From the NCBI RefSeq assembly GCF_000143415.4, contig NW_003314353.1, forward strand, positions 1 through 47,702: a stretch of 47,702 nucleotides of DNA, read 5' to 3'. Of this stretch, positions 22,230-32,939 are shown piece by piece. Each line of letters begins with the position of its first letter. Position 1 is the stretch's first letter. The position numbers were made by a program, and so were the translations under genes. Below the pieces are notes generated by a model. That model ran no database searches. It was not told the DNA's origin and worked only from the letters and a program-made list of their open reading frames with translations. This DNA is from Selaginella moellendorffii. Its lineage: Eukaryota; Streptophyta; Lycopodiopsida; Selaginellales; Selaginellaceae.

Positions 22230-24471
22230 TTATCGCGTGATACGAAGAATCCCATTGCACTGAGACAATAGGATTTTCATATAGTACTTGGAGCCTCGCG
22301 AGAGATTGACTTTGGAGCGTTTAGCAGCCGGAAGGTCGTCGATTGTACACTCTGAAAATCCGCGATGCACAAACCTGCGAGCATTCTCTCGTTAGTTTCA
22401 TGCGTTTCCCATTGTTTTGCGAACTTACCAGTCGGCAGTGCGCGTTGTTAGGAGAAAGAGTTTCTCCAGTCCGGTCCTTGCAGCTTTTCTTTCGATGTAA
22501 TCTAAAAGAACAAAATGAAAAAAGTCGTTTTTGACGAAGAAAACTTGAAGCTTACCGAGAAGGCTGTCACCTTGGCCGTGGCCACGGCACTCCGGAGCTA
22601 CTGCAAAAGCGGCAATTCTCCTGATTTCTCAGCAGGATATGGGAAGAGCGCAGCGCATGCGATCAAGCATCCATCTCTTTCCACCACTATGAAATCGTCA
22701 ATTTCTTGAATCAGCTGAAACAGAAAGTTACATGAATACCAAGAAGAGAATAGAGGAAGAACTTGCCTGCTGTTTGCTCCTGTGGACGAGGATGCCATGC
22801 TCTTCCAAAGGACGAAGAAGTTGCTGGATGCCCAAGATATCAGAGCTTGTTGCCGAGCGAGTCCCTTCATACATATCACTGCAGCACAACAGTTGGATCG
22901 GGAAAACGAAATCAAGAAAAATGTCATACTTGGAAATCATAGTTCCAATTCCATCTCGCGTGTAAAACTCGAGAAGGATTGCACCTTCGACAGTACAATC
23001 CAGAAGATGAACACGCGTAACACCGCCCTGTTGGAAAGTTAATAGTAAACCAGATGCACGAAAAAAAGAGAGGATAGAAAGCATACCCGACAAGCGAATA
23101 CAGCCGCAGCCAGTTCCGAAAGATGTGTTCTACTTTGTCTTTCCCGGCCACCAATTGCAAAACCCGAGTTTTGATCCGTATGTGAACTTGCCATGGGACT
23201 TCCATTTGAGAAAGAATCAAGTCCCAAGCTTATGGAGTATTTTGCTCCAGCGACAGCCTTGACATAATCAGCAGCAGTGTAACTTTGGCTCGTTTGAGTT
23301 CTGATCGCTTGATCTGCTTGCTCGAGCGTCATGAACTTAAGAACACTGTTCTTCTCGTCCACAATCGGACCGTCGACCAGACAGAGCAACTTATCGGCCG
23401 TGAGGGCTGTTGCGCAAGAGGTCGCTACTTCATATGTACTGCAACAACGCTACCAAAGTATGAGATCAAGCTCCAAAAGACTACTTATTCGATGAACCTT
23501 TACCATCGTGGACATACTTGCAATTCAAAACGTCTCCAGAGCTCGAGTAGCCAAGGTTGCTAAGGATCACGATGCAGTTGCAATCCAACCTCTCTTTGAT
23601 GCGGACGATATCGAGCTTCTTCACTTCTCCTGTAGCTCCAAAGTCGACTCCATTAACAACACCTCTCCTCTGAAAGTTTATAGAAAGTCTATAGGAGGAG
23701 CAAAGGTCTAGAAAAATACACACGTACCTTAGCCGAGAGAAAGTTTCCTCCTGCAACGCTCAATCCAGCCCGTGCAGCTCCACCATGCCGTCGCAACACA
23801 GGGACCATTGGACCTCTTGAAAGCTTCGCTTCTATATCCACGAGGATTTTCCCTGCCGCTTCCATCGAGGCTTCAAGAGCGTTAGAGTCTGTGACTCTGT
23901 AGGCTCCAATGTAGCAAGGCTCCTGACCTGGAAGAAACTCCCATTTCTTAGTAGACACGATTATAACGCGATGACTACAAGAAAAACTTGTTTTTCTCAA
24001 GATCCTAGACAAGAAAGAGCAAGAAGAAACCTTACCCCTTTCTCGGAGAAGAGCATCGATCTGGATATGAGTTCCAGGAACGATCACCAGCTTGATGCCG
24101 AGTCCATGTAGAAGAGAGATATCCTATAGAAAAGATAAAATGCCATGCTATGGTTTCTACAAACATACCTGAAGAACATTGTCTAGAACAAGACGATTGG
24201 CGATAACTTCACCAGGGATGACGATCACGAAAGTACTGCCCCGATGGCCTTGAATGTATGGCCAGGCTTCGCGAAACCAGCTCACATACTGCCTCTGCTT
24301 GTCCATTGTCATGGCAATCCCCTCGCCGCTGGCGCTCATCGCAATGCAGCGAGCTGTGAGCTTGAGATTGGTGGCAGCGCGCAACCATCCTGCGCCAGTA
24401 CCGCCAAACGAGCTCTCGTTCTTTGCTCCGGCGTGCACAGCGCCCCCGCACAGCGGCATGGTAGCCATCAT
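22230..24471 (-). CDS. NAGS: Amino-acid N-acetyltransferase (N-acetylglutamate synthase); one frameshift
   Basis: Ten exons on the minus strand: 24471-24169, 24123-24036, 23927-23728, 23669-23518, 23438-23087, 23027-22930, 22878-22767, 22714-22556, 22501-22429, 22374-22230. It makes N-acetylglutamate from acetyl-CoA and glutamate, the first step of arginine synthesis, in plastids. The amino-acid-kinase fold shows [21 protein letters not shown] and a glycine-rich ISLGL region. The GNAT domain has the acetyl-CoA loop [14 protein letters not shown], then [14 protein letters not shown] and [10 protein letters not shown]. Exons sum to 1682 nt, one short of 561 codons. The break is in exon 8 at about 22614-22619, where SGE should continue [10 protein letters not shown] but a base is missing and a stop follows at 22598. 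The intron 22766-22715 has a GC donor. Loss is recent or an error, since all else is intact. Confidence 0.87.
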
Positions 24472-25082
24472 CCGCCCTAGCTTGAATTAACTGGTTTAAA
24501 ATACATTACTTTGATTAAAATCATTAGCTTGACTTAAAGCAATCGATGGCGATGGCGGAGCCCCTTGAAATGCTGAATTTCTTCTCCATCAATGCTGGTA
24601 AATTTTCTTTTGGTGATCTATAGGAGAACTTTCTCCTAGGTCAATTCATCTCTTCTTCTTTGACAATAGCAGATGAGGAAGAAGAACTAATGAAAAACAC
24701 TAATTAGCTCATTTAGTTGTTTTCTGTCACTTTAGAATTAGAGTTTTCTATTTTTCCAGAGGCTTTTGGTTATCGATTTGTAAATCATAGGTACTGTTGA
24801 CATAGCAGACAGTTCTGCAATTCGTTCCATCCCCGGCAATTATCGCAATGTGGAGAACCGCGGCTTGGCGATCCAAGGCAGCCAATTGTCCTCTTTCTTT
24901 ATGCTGCACGCTGAAAATCTCTTGGATCAAAAAGTCCTCTCGGAGAACCAGCTTTGCAGCAGTCCCAAGGACTTCCTGTAGAAAAGTCTACCGAGGAAAA
25001 ACAAAGGGATTATACTGCTTTCCTTTTCTGGTATTCTCAGCATTTCCAGACTAAGTTTGTGTAATATAGAATTTTGAAATCC
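24472..25082. other. Intergenic region with one unexplained open stretch
   Basis: On the plus strand about 24785-24980 reads as one open stretch without a start codon (it includes LSSFFMLHAENLLDQKV and ends SSPKDFL then stop), which could be an exon remnant. I cannot name the family. Otherwise nothing is supported. Confidence 0.3.
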
Positions 25083-27506
25083 TCATTCCATCAGAATATC
25101 TGATCTACTGGGATGGACTGCAATGAGGCTAGCGACTGTATACTCTCCATTGCTCCATATCAGCTTCCCGAAAACATCATTATCAATGTTTGAGTCGCCC
25201 TCCACTCTAAATATCACCTGGAATGCTTTTGTCTCGCCCTTGTGCTTGAACCGCAGCACTGATGGATGAACCGACACCGACACACTGTCCGGTGCCTCGA
25301 TAGATGCCGTGTAGTTCGTCGCATCATCTCGGAGATGGCAATGGATGGATAGTTGAGGTCTGTGGGATTGTCGGGACACGTAGCAGAAGTTTCCGTGAGG
25401 CATTGAAGTTCAGTTTGGTTGTATCCCAGACCGCAGAGATATCCAATGTAGTCTTGCTCGTCGGCGTCGTATACTAGGCCAGGGTGTGCAGCAGCATTTG
25501 GATTTACGTGCCCTCCACCAAAATGAAGGGGTGTTGCAGGAGTTCCTGATGAATTCTTGATTGGTTCTCCAAGATTATCGAATGAGTAACCTGTTTTGTT
25601 TTGAAGTGTCATGAACCATGGAGGTTCCATGGTCCGTCGGAGTTATTGAATTGTGCGTGTGCTGTTAGAATGTTTACTCCTGGAGCTGTAATATTGGGCT
25701 GAGAGAACAAAAGTCTTTAAAAACTACCAAAAAATTAGCCTGGATCAATATGGTTGGGTGCTATGAAGGGAGCAGGCTTTTGATTTCTCAATGTTATTTG
25801 ATGCTGTATATCCGCTATAGGATCTCTGCCAGGCACACAAAGGTAAGAAACAGAAAGAAGAACGAAGATTTTACCTTTGTAGATTTGATATATGAATAGA
25901 TGGCTTGTCCAACTTCTTCATCGACATGAATTCAGGGAAGAAATTTATTATCAGGATTTTGATCGACTAGAGTGGAGTTGCAAAAGATAATTCCAGCTCC
26001 GCCAGCTCGATCAACTTCGCGTGATTGGAACCCTGGCTGCATCGGCCCTCTCAACCATGCCCGGACTTTCTCGGGATCCAAAGACCGGCTCATACACAAT
26101 TGCCTGCAGCATTAATAGTGTTCTCAAATCTATACATTAAGAAGATATTTTACCTGGCTGTAAAGTTGGAAGTTGGCAAGCCACCATCGGCTCCCGCAGC
26201 AAGATGATACCACTACTTTTTTAATCTTTGCTCCGTCATACTAAAACCCCGAAATGATTTATTGTTGCCAAGGTAAAGGTCTCCAAAATAGGATCGATCA
26301 AGAGTGCTCGATCCAACAGTGATGACCCAAGGAGCTCCATTTTGCACAGAACCAGGACCCAGAGTCTGCTGCGCGTTTCCAGCAGAAGCTACCACCACAA
26401 TGCCTTTCTGCACGGCATGGAATGAACCCGATCGACAGTGCGTGCTGGAAGTAATCGCCGAATACGCAGAAAGCGTGAGTCTGGAGCGCCACCTTTTGCA
26501 GTGCCTTTTGCGTAGCCAAGCCAGTTTGCGTTTCTCACGAATCGGCCTCCGGCAGTGGAAGCCGTGTGAGTTCCATGGCTGTGAACATCTCTTGGAGAAA
26601 GAAGTTCTTGGTGTGCTTTTGCATATGCCTCGGGACCATCTTGCAGGCCGTTGGCACCTATCAGTTTCCTGAAAGATCAAAGTTGAAAAAATTAAAATTC
26701 ACGTGAGTGTTCTTTTTACTCGTTGCAGTGAGAAGCGTTGAATTGCGCCCCAGTTTTGCAAGTTCCTTTCCATCTTTCGGGAATTGGTCCCATGCCATGT
26801 TCGGAAAAGCTTTTCGATTCTGGCCATACTCCTGGAGAAGACCAGTAAAAAGAAGAAGAATACGAAAAAGTGAAATACAAACACCGATGATGATGTCTTT
26901 GCCAAATTTTGCTCTCCTCCATAGCCACGATGATTCGGTAGCTCCGCTAGCACCGTACAAGGATTTCCCTCCATTTCCATAGAGGCCGAGAAACTCCCAT
27001 GAGTTTGTGGTGTGGACCGTATGAATTTTGTTGGGAAAGACGGACAACACGTTGGGAGACCTGCAGTGTGAGAAGAGGTTGACTTACATTTATAAACTTC
27101 AAGTTTTTCATGAGCCTTACCAGAGAGTTTAGCCGCTTGTTCTTCTGTTAGACGAGCCGAGAAGCCACTAAATCCATGCATGTAGCTAAAACCCAGTGAT
27201 TCTCTGGCAGCCTCGGCACTGGCATAAACGAATTTGGATGAAGTCATACTCTTTTCTTTTGTGATTAAAGTTTTACCTTCCTAGAACGTCGTGAAGGAGT
27301 GCGTGATGGGAGCCAGTAACAGCATCTGGATGGAGCGATTTATCGACATTCCCCAAATAGACAATGTGAGTGTCTCCTTGATCTCGTCCCTGGAAATAGA
27401 ATATAACGCAAGGGCTTATAAATTATACGTTATGCTACTTAAGAACCTGAGCGATGGAGATCGCACTTGAACTTAGAAGGATGAATAGATAGATTGAGAG
27501 CGCCAT
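25083..27506 (-). pseudogene. Subtilase (SBT-type serine protease) pseudogene, near full length
   Basis: On the minus strand it begins with a signal peptide (MALSIYLFILLSSS), the propeptide (THIVYLGN, HHALLHDVLGS, YMHGFSGFSARLTEEQ) and SPNVLSVFPN. It goes on to [13 protein letters not shown], the catalytic-His motif SHGTHTASTAGG, GIVVVASAGNAQQ, PWVITVGSSTLDRS, the PA domain (GGAGIIFCNST), HFGGGHVNPNAAAHPGLVYD and the C-terminal Fn-III-like end. Defects: the exon carrying the catalytic Asp is mutated (DIIIGV then no DSG), one splice phase near 27060-27130 is broken, there is an internal deletion after GGAPDSR, stops occur near 25950 and 25600, and the catalytic Ser region (GTSMSCPHVSG) is missing. 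It has lost two of the three catalytic residues. Confidence 0.88.
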
Positions 27507-27989
27507 GAACTTGGAAGACTTCTGTTGAAGATTTGTAGGTAAGAAGATATGATAATTTATATTGGAGGTGTCCGTGTGTAACGCGGTCACCTTTTTTGAC
27601 GACTAATTCAAGAGAGTCCGTCCATGACTCGTGATGCTAAATTTAAGAAGCAAGAAACATTCATACAACGATCTGTTGCTGTATGTTCGCTGCAGGGAAG
27701 CTGCAACATTGAGCTGAAAACATATAAACTTAACGATTTTCTTCTTTTACCTCGTTGGCCTCGCCAGCTTTGTCCACAAACTTTTCTATGAGATAGCCAG
27801 GGCTCTAGCTTTCCTCTTGCCAGTCTTCACCTCTTGAATGCGTTGCTGAAGGAGCCCTAGCTCCGTCAGTCCTCATCTCAGCATACGCATTCCGAGTCTT
27901 CGAGTGTGGAGTGTTCGGCCATGGATTACTCGCATTTAAGCGTAACACAGATGGAATATTAAAATAGATTCTTAATAGATAACATTTTT
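27507..27989. other. Intergenic region
   Basis: Probable promoter of the dead subtilase; no gene or RNA supported. Confidence 0.4.
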
Positions 27990-28500
27990 ATTCTTAGAGT
28001 AAGCCCTATTCGTCCAAGTAAAGAGTAGCAAGTAAGTTTGGCAAAACCTTGGAGGCCAGTGGGAGCTGGAGCTGCAAAGATGCCGCGAGTTCCTCCTCCA
28101 CGAGCGGTACGACGAGCAGGTCCTGGTGCAGTGCCACCTCCTCCTCGACAAGCAGGCCTCCACGAGCAGTTTCTCCTCGGTCACCACACACTGGCACCAC
28201 CGAGCTCGCCACGATCTCCTCAAGCGGCTCCTCGTCCTCCTCAGGCCGTGTCACCACCACAAGCGGCTCCTCATCCTCTTGGGGCAGTGTCACCACCATG
28301 AGCACTGCCACAAGAGACTCCTCCTCCTCCTCTGGCAGTGTCTCATCGTCCGCTAGCACCACCATCTGAGGGCAAAGCTCCTCCTCCTCCTCCACGGGCA
28401 GTGTCTCATCGTCCGCTAGCACCACCACCTGAGCTGAGGCTCCTCCTCCTCCTCCTCGGGCAGGGTTTCATCGTCCGCTAGCACCACCACCATCCACAGG
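27990..28500 (-). repeat. Low-complexity, minisatellite-like region adjoining the GDSL pseudogene
   Basis: CTC/GAG-rich DNA. On the minus strand a unit with gtgctagcggacgatgag recurs three times (about 28350, 28412, 28475), followed by GAG runs. It keeps a 140-codon frame open (ending at 28006) with repeats of VVLADDETLP and poly-Glu. The composition and the lack of any family make a real protein unlikely; the frame is a by-product of the repeat. Confidence 0.55.
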
Positions 28501-29402
28501 GAACTCGCGGATCATAGTTGTATGGCTTTCCAGTCCCGCAGCAAGATTCTGGTCCGTTCTGAGAGCCTGGAACGATTCGTAACTAGAGAAGAGATATAGG
28601 ATGCCGGTTACCATTGGACGGAGTCCCGAAAGCTGGCTCGCAGCATGTCTAAGGTGATCCTGAGACGCTCGTTGTGAAGAACTGTGATCCGGTTGTAGTC
28701 GATGGGGCAGCCCATGGTGTCATGGTCATTGGGATCCGTGCTGGCGAAGCAGGAACTCGGGCACCATGAAGTTGGCCGCTCTGAAAGTCGTCGAGAGGAA
28801 CTATACGAGGAAAAGTATTGGTGAGGTTAAAACACACCAGTCTAGAGGAAAAGTTACCAGAACAGTCGCTGTGATGTTCTCCACGACGTGGGGGATTACA
28901 GTGCGCTCCGCTTCACGAACCGTCCTGTTATCGCGGAAGAATGCATCTGTTGTTGGCAAAGGCCGGTGATCTTAGCTGGAAAAAATCGCGGGTGAATAAC
29001 CAAGTAGAAATGGAAGAGATGAAATAACCAACTTACCAAGAGATTGATTCCCAAGAGCATCTCTCACGAGCCACTGGATCTGAGGCATGAGAGGGTATGG
29101 GTCTGCCGAGATCCAATCGAGTTGGCAGCCCTCCCTCCTGCAAATTCGAGACAACAATTCCCAGCGCCTGAGCTGCGGATCGCCCAACAGAAGATGAGAT
29201 TCGAGCAAGGAGAATGATATCCAGCATCAGGCGCCCATCCGAGAGCCGCCGCTTGCAGTAGGGCTCCTCGTCCGGAGGTTCCCGACATCACCCCAATCGT
29301 CGCCAAAGCCGAAGAGCACCTGTGGCCGCCGCCGCCGCCTTCGCGCTGCCCCTGCGCCAAAATGCCGCACAACACAAGCAAGACAAGCGATGGAAACCTC
29401 AT
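28500..29402 (-). pseudogene. GDSL-family pseudogene, inverted copy of the 7-8.5 kb gene
   Basis: On the minus strand it starts with the same signal peptide (MRFPSLVLLVLCGILAQGQR), then a frame with FGFGDDWGDVG, and the intron 1 and 2 remnants. The later exons are recognisable in order but carry many internal deletions: most of block I-II, the QEGLYMISTGQNDY segment and the NLPPLGCSP segment are gone, and the C-terminal quarter is replaced by the repeat-rich region. Introns survive, so it is a DNA duplicate. The shared Asp in place of the catalytic Ser shows the substitution predates the duplication. Confidence 0.88.
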
Positions 29403-29420
29403 CGATCTTACAACCCGCCA

Positions 29421-30221
29421 TTTTTCCCGATGAAAATAGTTTAGGGTTCTAAGTTTTAGCCCGGCAAGATAAGAAATGAGTTAAAAGAGTAAAGTTTAAA
29501 ATAACAAATATAATATTATATTTAATATATTTAAGAATATTTTAGGTATATTCATTATCTCTTGGTACTTTATATTATTACAAGATAATTTTATGTTTTT
29601 AATTTTAATATTATTTTTGTTTTTAATTGCAGAAAAATCTCTAGGAACATATTTAGTAGTAGCATTATCAGCTTCCAAATGTTCACATTAGTCCTTGTAG
29701 CAAGGGACACTCAGACCATGTTGCAAAACCATCTGTGTAAATATAATTTGTTTTTATAAGAAAGCCATAAAACTTTGTTGAAAATGGCTAGTTTTCTTGT
29801 TTATTTCTCAATATTATTTACTGTCACATATAGCTATTTTAAATTTTATTTTATTTTATTTTTATATATACCAGAAGAAGAGATATGTTTGAAAAAATGA
29901 AAAAGCTAAAGTAAAAAAGATGAGAGCTCATACAAGGAGAAAGGTTTGATGTGTAAGCTAGTAATGGTGAATTCGGATCTATCTAGAGGTGGCCAAAATG
30001 AAGCACATTATTTTCATTTTTCTCCCTCCCTGATTCTTGGATTCCTGCTCGTTTGATCTTTGGCAAGAGATGGAGTACTAGAGTAGGAATTAGGTGTAGC
30101 GTGGAATGCAGGGGGTGGTGTGGCTCCAAGAGTATACCAAACCAAACCACTCTCATGTACAAAACGTTAAACCAATTAATTTTGATGGTAGAACATATAA
30201 ATATTTAACAAAGTTTATAAA
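29421..30221. other. AT-rich repeat-bearing intergenic region
   Basis: No gene. Holds the second copy of the dispersed repeat (about 29980-30240) and a stretch near 29645-29710 related to 16790-16850. Confidence 0.5.
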
Positions 30222-30240
30222 TTATGAATAGATGGTAAAA
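29980..30240 (-). repeat. Dispersed repeat, copy 2 (inverted)
   Basis: Reverse complement of about 13850-14060, including the ttgatctttggcaagag and gattcttggattcctgct blocks. It abuts the truncated 3' end of PPR copy a. Confidence 0.65.
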
Positions 30241-31746
30241 TGTTCCAAACATATTTGAGCTTCCACCAGAGCTTCCTCGAGCTGCTTTGCTCGTCCCAGC
30301 ATGCCGATCATGCAGTGGTAGTGCTCAATGCCCGGATCTAATCCACACCTAGACATCATCTCCTGGAAAAACTTTTTGCCTTGCTCGATCATCCCAGCCC
30401 GGGTGCAAGTCGTGAGCACCGAGACATAAGTTACACCGTCCGGCTTGACACCCCCCTCACATCACTTGATCGCTGTCTCCCTGGCGGCTGTAGCCCGCGA
30501 TAAGTGAGCTCCAACTCACAGCATCCTTCCTCGAGACCGAGCTAAAAACCAGCTCCGCTTCGTCCATGCTCCCACAGCTGCTGTAGAAATCGACCAATGA
30601 AGAGATCACGGCTCCCTGGAACTGGAACCCCAAGCTCGTGATCTCTTCGTGAAGTATCCGGCCAAGCCTCAAGGCTACCGAGCTTCAACCAGCTTTGAGC
30701 GCGCAAACGAGCGTCCACACGTCTGGAGAACATCCCTCAAGTTGCATTAGGAAGAAAAAATGTAAAGCAGTTTCAGCCTGGCTGTTTTCAACGTACCCGA
30801 GCACCAATGCCGTCCAGAAGACTTGATTTGGCTGGAAAATGGTGCTAAACACTCCAAGAGCATCGCCCATGCTGCCATAAGCCGCGTACATTTGGATCAA
30901 GAAGCTGTGAAGAAAGATATCCAAGCGATGCATATGGTTAGTAATTTGCAAGGGCTGCGCGTGAAAAGCCATATCTCTTTCCAGAGACTTCAACTTGAGT
31001 ATCCTTCCATGATCTACTCCTCCCTCCCTCTTTGCTAGAGAAGTGATGGCCTGGAACACCGCAACAAAGGTTCTGGCATTTGCTCCACTGCTTTCTCACT
31101 GAAGCACCACCTCCCTCTGCCCATTCTCAACAAATCCCTGCATCAAAGAAGTCCATAGAACTACGTCACGCTTTGGAGCTCCATGAAAAACCTTCCACGC
31201 ATCCACCACGGTTCCACACCGAGCATACATTTCCACCAGGCTGCTAGCTACCAAAGCGTTTGTGTCGATTCCCCGAAGAGCCATTCCTCTCTCGACGGAA
31301 GAAAACTTCACGACGAGCTCTAGATCTTGTAAAACCTTCCCATTTTCCTTCTCTGCGAGGCCTTGAGCAATCCAATAAACGTGACAGAGCTCCCTTGCAA
31401 GCCTCGCGATTCCATGTCCAGGAAGAGCTGGAGCGTGCCATGCCCATTCTCGGCATAGCCCAGAATGAGAGAATTCCACGGGACGGGGTCGGGGCAATCC
31501 ATCCGGTCGAAAGCCCTGCATGCCTCGCCCATGCTGCCGCACTTGAGATTCACTAGGTCGCTCGTCACGAACGCATTGGAATCGAGGCCGCAGCTCTCCG
31601 CCTCGGCGTGGATTTGCTTACCCCGGGACCGAGAGCATTCCTTGAGCGACGCAAGGAATCTCCTCACCTCGCAATCGCTGGAGCGGGCGCGGCCAAGCTT
31701 GGAACGGAAAGCTCGAGGTCACGAAGAGGAAGAACGAAGGTTTCAT
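30240..31746 (-). pseudogene. PPR pseudogene, copy a
   Basis: Starts MKPSFFLFVTSSFPFQAWPR at 31746, then frameshifts almost at once. PPR stretches continue in shifting frames: FLASLKECSRSRGKQIHAEA, NSLILGYAENGHG, SLVEMYARCGTVVDAWKVF, SLMQGFVENGQ, LVLGYVENSQAETALHFF, ISSLVDFYSSCGSMDEAEL and SLIAGYSRQGD, then a C-terminal part with SRCGLDPGIEHYHCMIGML. It is of the plant P-L-S type. The 3' end is truncated near 30240 and lacks the E region that copies b and c still show. The uninterrupted ctcacagcatcc junction near 30500 is the empty site for the insertion in copy b. Confidence 0.82.
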
Positions 31747-31765
31747 TTGATTCTTTGTTTCAAAG

Positions 31766-31798
31766 ACAACCTTGACCGTTTATAAGACTATCTTGACC
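31766..31798 (+). repeat. 33-bp segment inverted relative to unit 2
   Basis: Lies between the divergent PPR copy a start and the 230-codon gene. It is the exact reverse complement of 37284-37316 in unit 2, with the flanks on both sides in the same orientation. It contains two direct cttgacc heptamers. Confidence 0.9.
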
Positions 31799-31877
31799 CC
31801 GTACTAACATAACTATTTAATTACATTTTTTATTGCCATATAAAAAGGCCTTTTAAGATTCACACAATCAGGGTTCA

Positions 31878-32570
31878 ATGGCAGCGGAGATCGAGAGTGT
31901 GGACAAGAAGGCTAACGCTGTGGCAGCGATGACTGTGATCAAAAAGGGAAGGAAGAGGCAGCGAGACAAAGAGGGACAAACTCATACAAAGGCTAGTGCT
32001 CCAAAGAGAAGGCATGAGCTCGAGGAGGAACCCCCTATGGTCCCAAAGAAAAATTTGAGCAGCAAGGTAGTATACAAGATTGATGGGTTAGTTATCACTT
32101 CCCACAGCGATTTTCATGACTTTTGGCCGCGATCAGCATCCAAGCTACCGGCACCGGACTACCTCCACTGCGCTGGAGCTCAAGAGCTTCACAGCCTCCT
32201 CACCCAAGAGCTCTGCAGGAGAGACCGTGATGATTGCGGCCCAAGGAACGCCCAGCTCTTGGTGGTGATTGGCGGGACGAGATGCTACATGATGAGGCGA
32301 CTCGAGGACTTGTGCCACTCGACTAGATGCGCTGGAGACAAGATCTGGTATGGAGTCCAGATTAAAGAGGGTGGAAGCTTGTGCACGCTGTTCAAGTATA
32401 TGTTTGATGGGAGGAGCACGAGCATGAGCCGGGACATGTCCAAGGAAATCCATGCCAAGGATTGCACAAACAAGACAAACAACATGATTCAAGAGATCCT
32501 CTCCCATGTCTCTGGGAACAAGAGCAACAATTACTTCTCTCCAATCCGTGTGGAGAGTGTCCACCATTGA
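31878..32570 (+). CDS. Unknown 230-aa protein, copy 1
   Basis: Single-exon frame, 230 aa, not recognised as any family. Seen: a Lys/Arg-rich N-terminus with two nuclear-localisation-like clusters (KKGRKRQRDK and APKRRHE), then a more globular part with VYKIDGLVITSHSDFHDFW, APDYLHCAGAQELHSLL, NAQLLVVIGGTRCYMM, WYGVQIKEGGSLCTLF and MSKEIHAKDC. It starts 131 bp from the divergent PPR copy a start. The frame is intact in both duplicate units (three amino-acid changes: V/A, Y/H, N/S), while the neighbouring PPR copies are riddled with frameshifts. This suggests, but with so few changes does not prove, constraint. Expression is unknown. Confidence 0.6.
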   Translation: MAAEIESVDKKANAVAAMTVIKKGRKRQRDKEGQTHTKASAPKRRHELEEEPPMVPKKNLSSKVVYKIDGLVITSHSDFHDFWPRSASKLPAPDYLHCAGAQELHSLLTQELCRRDRDDCGPRNAQLLVVIGGTRCYMMRRLEDLCHSTRCAGDKIWYGVQIKEGGSLCTLFKYMFDGRSTSMSRDMSKEIHAKDCTNKTNNMIQEILSHVSGNKSNNYFSPIRVESVHH

Positions 32571-32888
32571 AATCACCCATGAGCTTTCACCCATGGTGAG
32601 CTTTCACTGTAAGAGAGTACATCAAAATAGAGAACAATTAAAAGTAGTGTGTTATTTCTCCCGATCGACATTGGCTTCGCTTCTTAAATTCCTGATGCAT
32701 TGCTTCACCAATATGGGCTGGTGATTCTATAACCGTGACTTCCACAAATTTCAGTCAGCAAAACAGCAAAACAAAAAGCTATCAGAACGATGGACGATCA
32801 AGGCAGAAAGAGATGTATGTATACATACCACTTGATTTTGTCCTGGGCCGTGCCGACTGAAATATTTAGTGGGCCATGTTAATGTAAT

Positions 32889-32937
32889 GGGCATTTGGTC
32901 TAGTGGCATGGTTCTCGCTTTGCAAGAGGTCCCGAGT
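32889..32937 (+). pseudogene. tRNA-Pro-like fragment, copy 1
   Basis: Begins gggcatttggtctagtggc and continues gttctcgctttg, as plant tRNA-Pro does through the D arm and into the anticodon stem. The anticodon loop is then damaged (ctttgcaagagg instead of ctttgggtgcgagagg), the sequence continues gtcccgagt, and homology stops in the T arm. With no anticodon and no 3' acceptor strand it cannot be a functional tRNA. Confidence 0.72.
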
Positions 32938-32939
32938 GT

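Noticed and set aside
28006-28428. 140-codon acidic frame as a real gene
   Set aside because: Repeat-generated and adjoining a pseudogene; reported as a finding only.
32889-32937. Functional tRNA-Pro
   Set aside because: Anticodon loop deleted and 3' acceptor and T arms missing.
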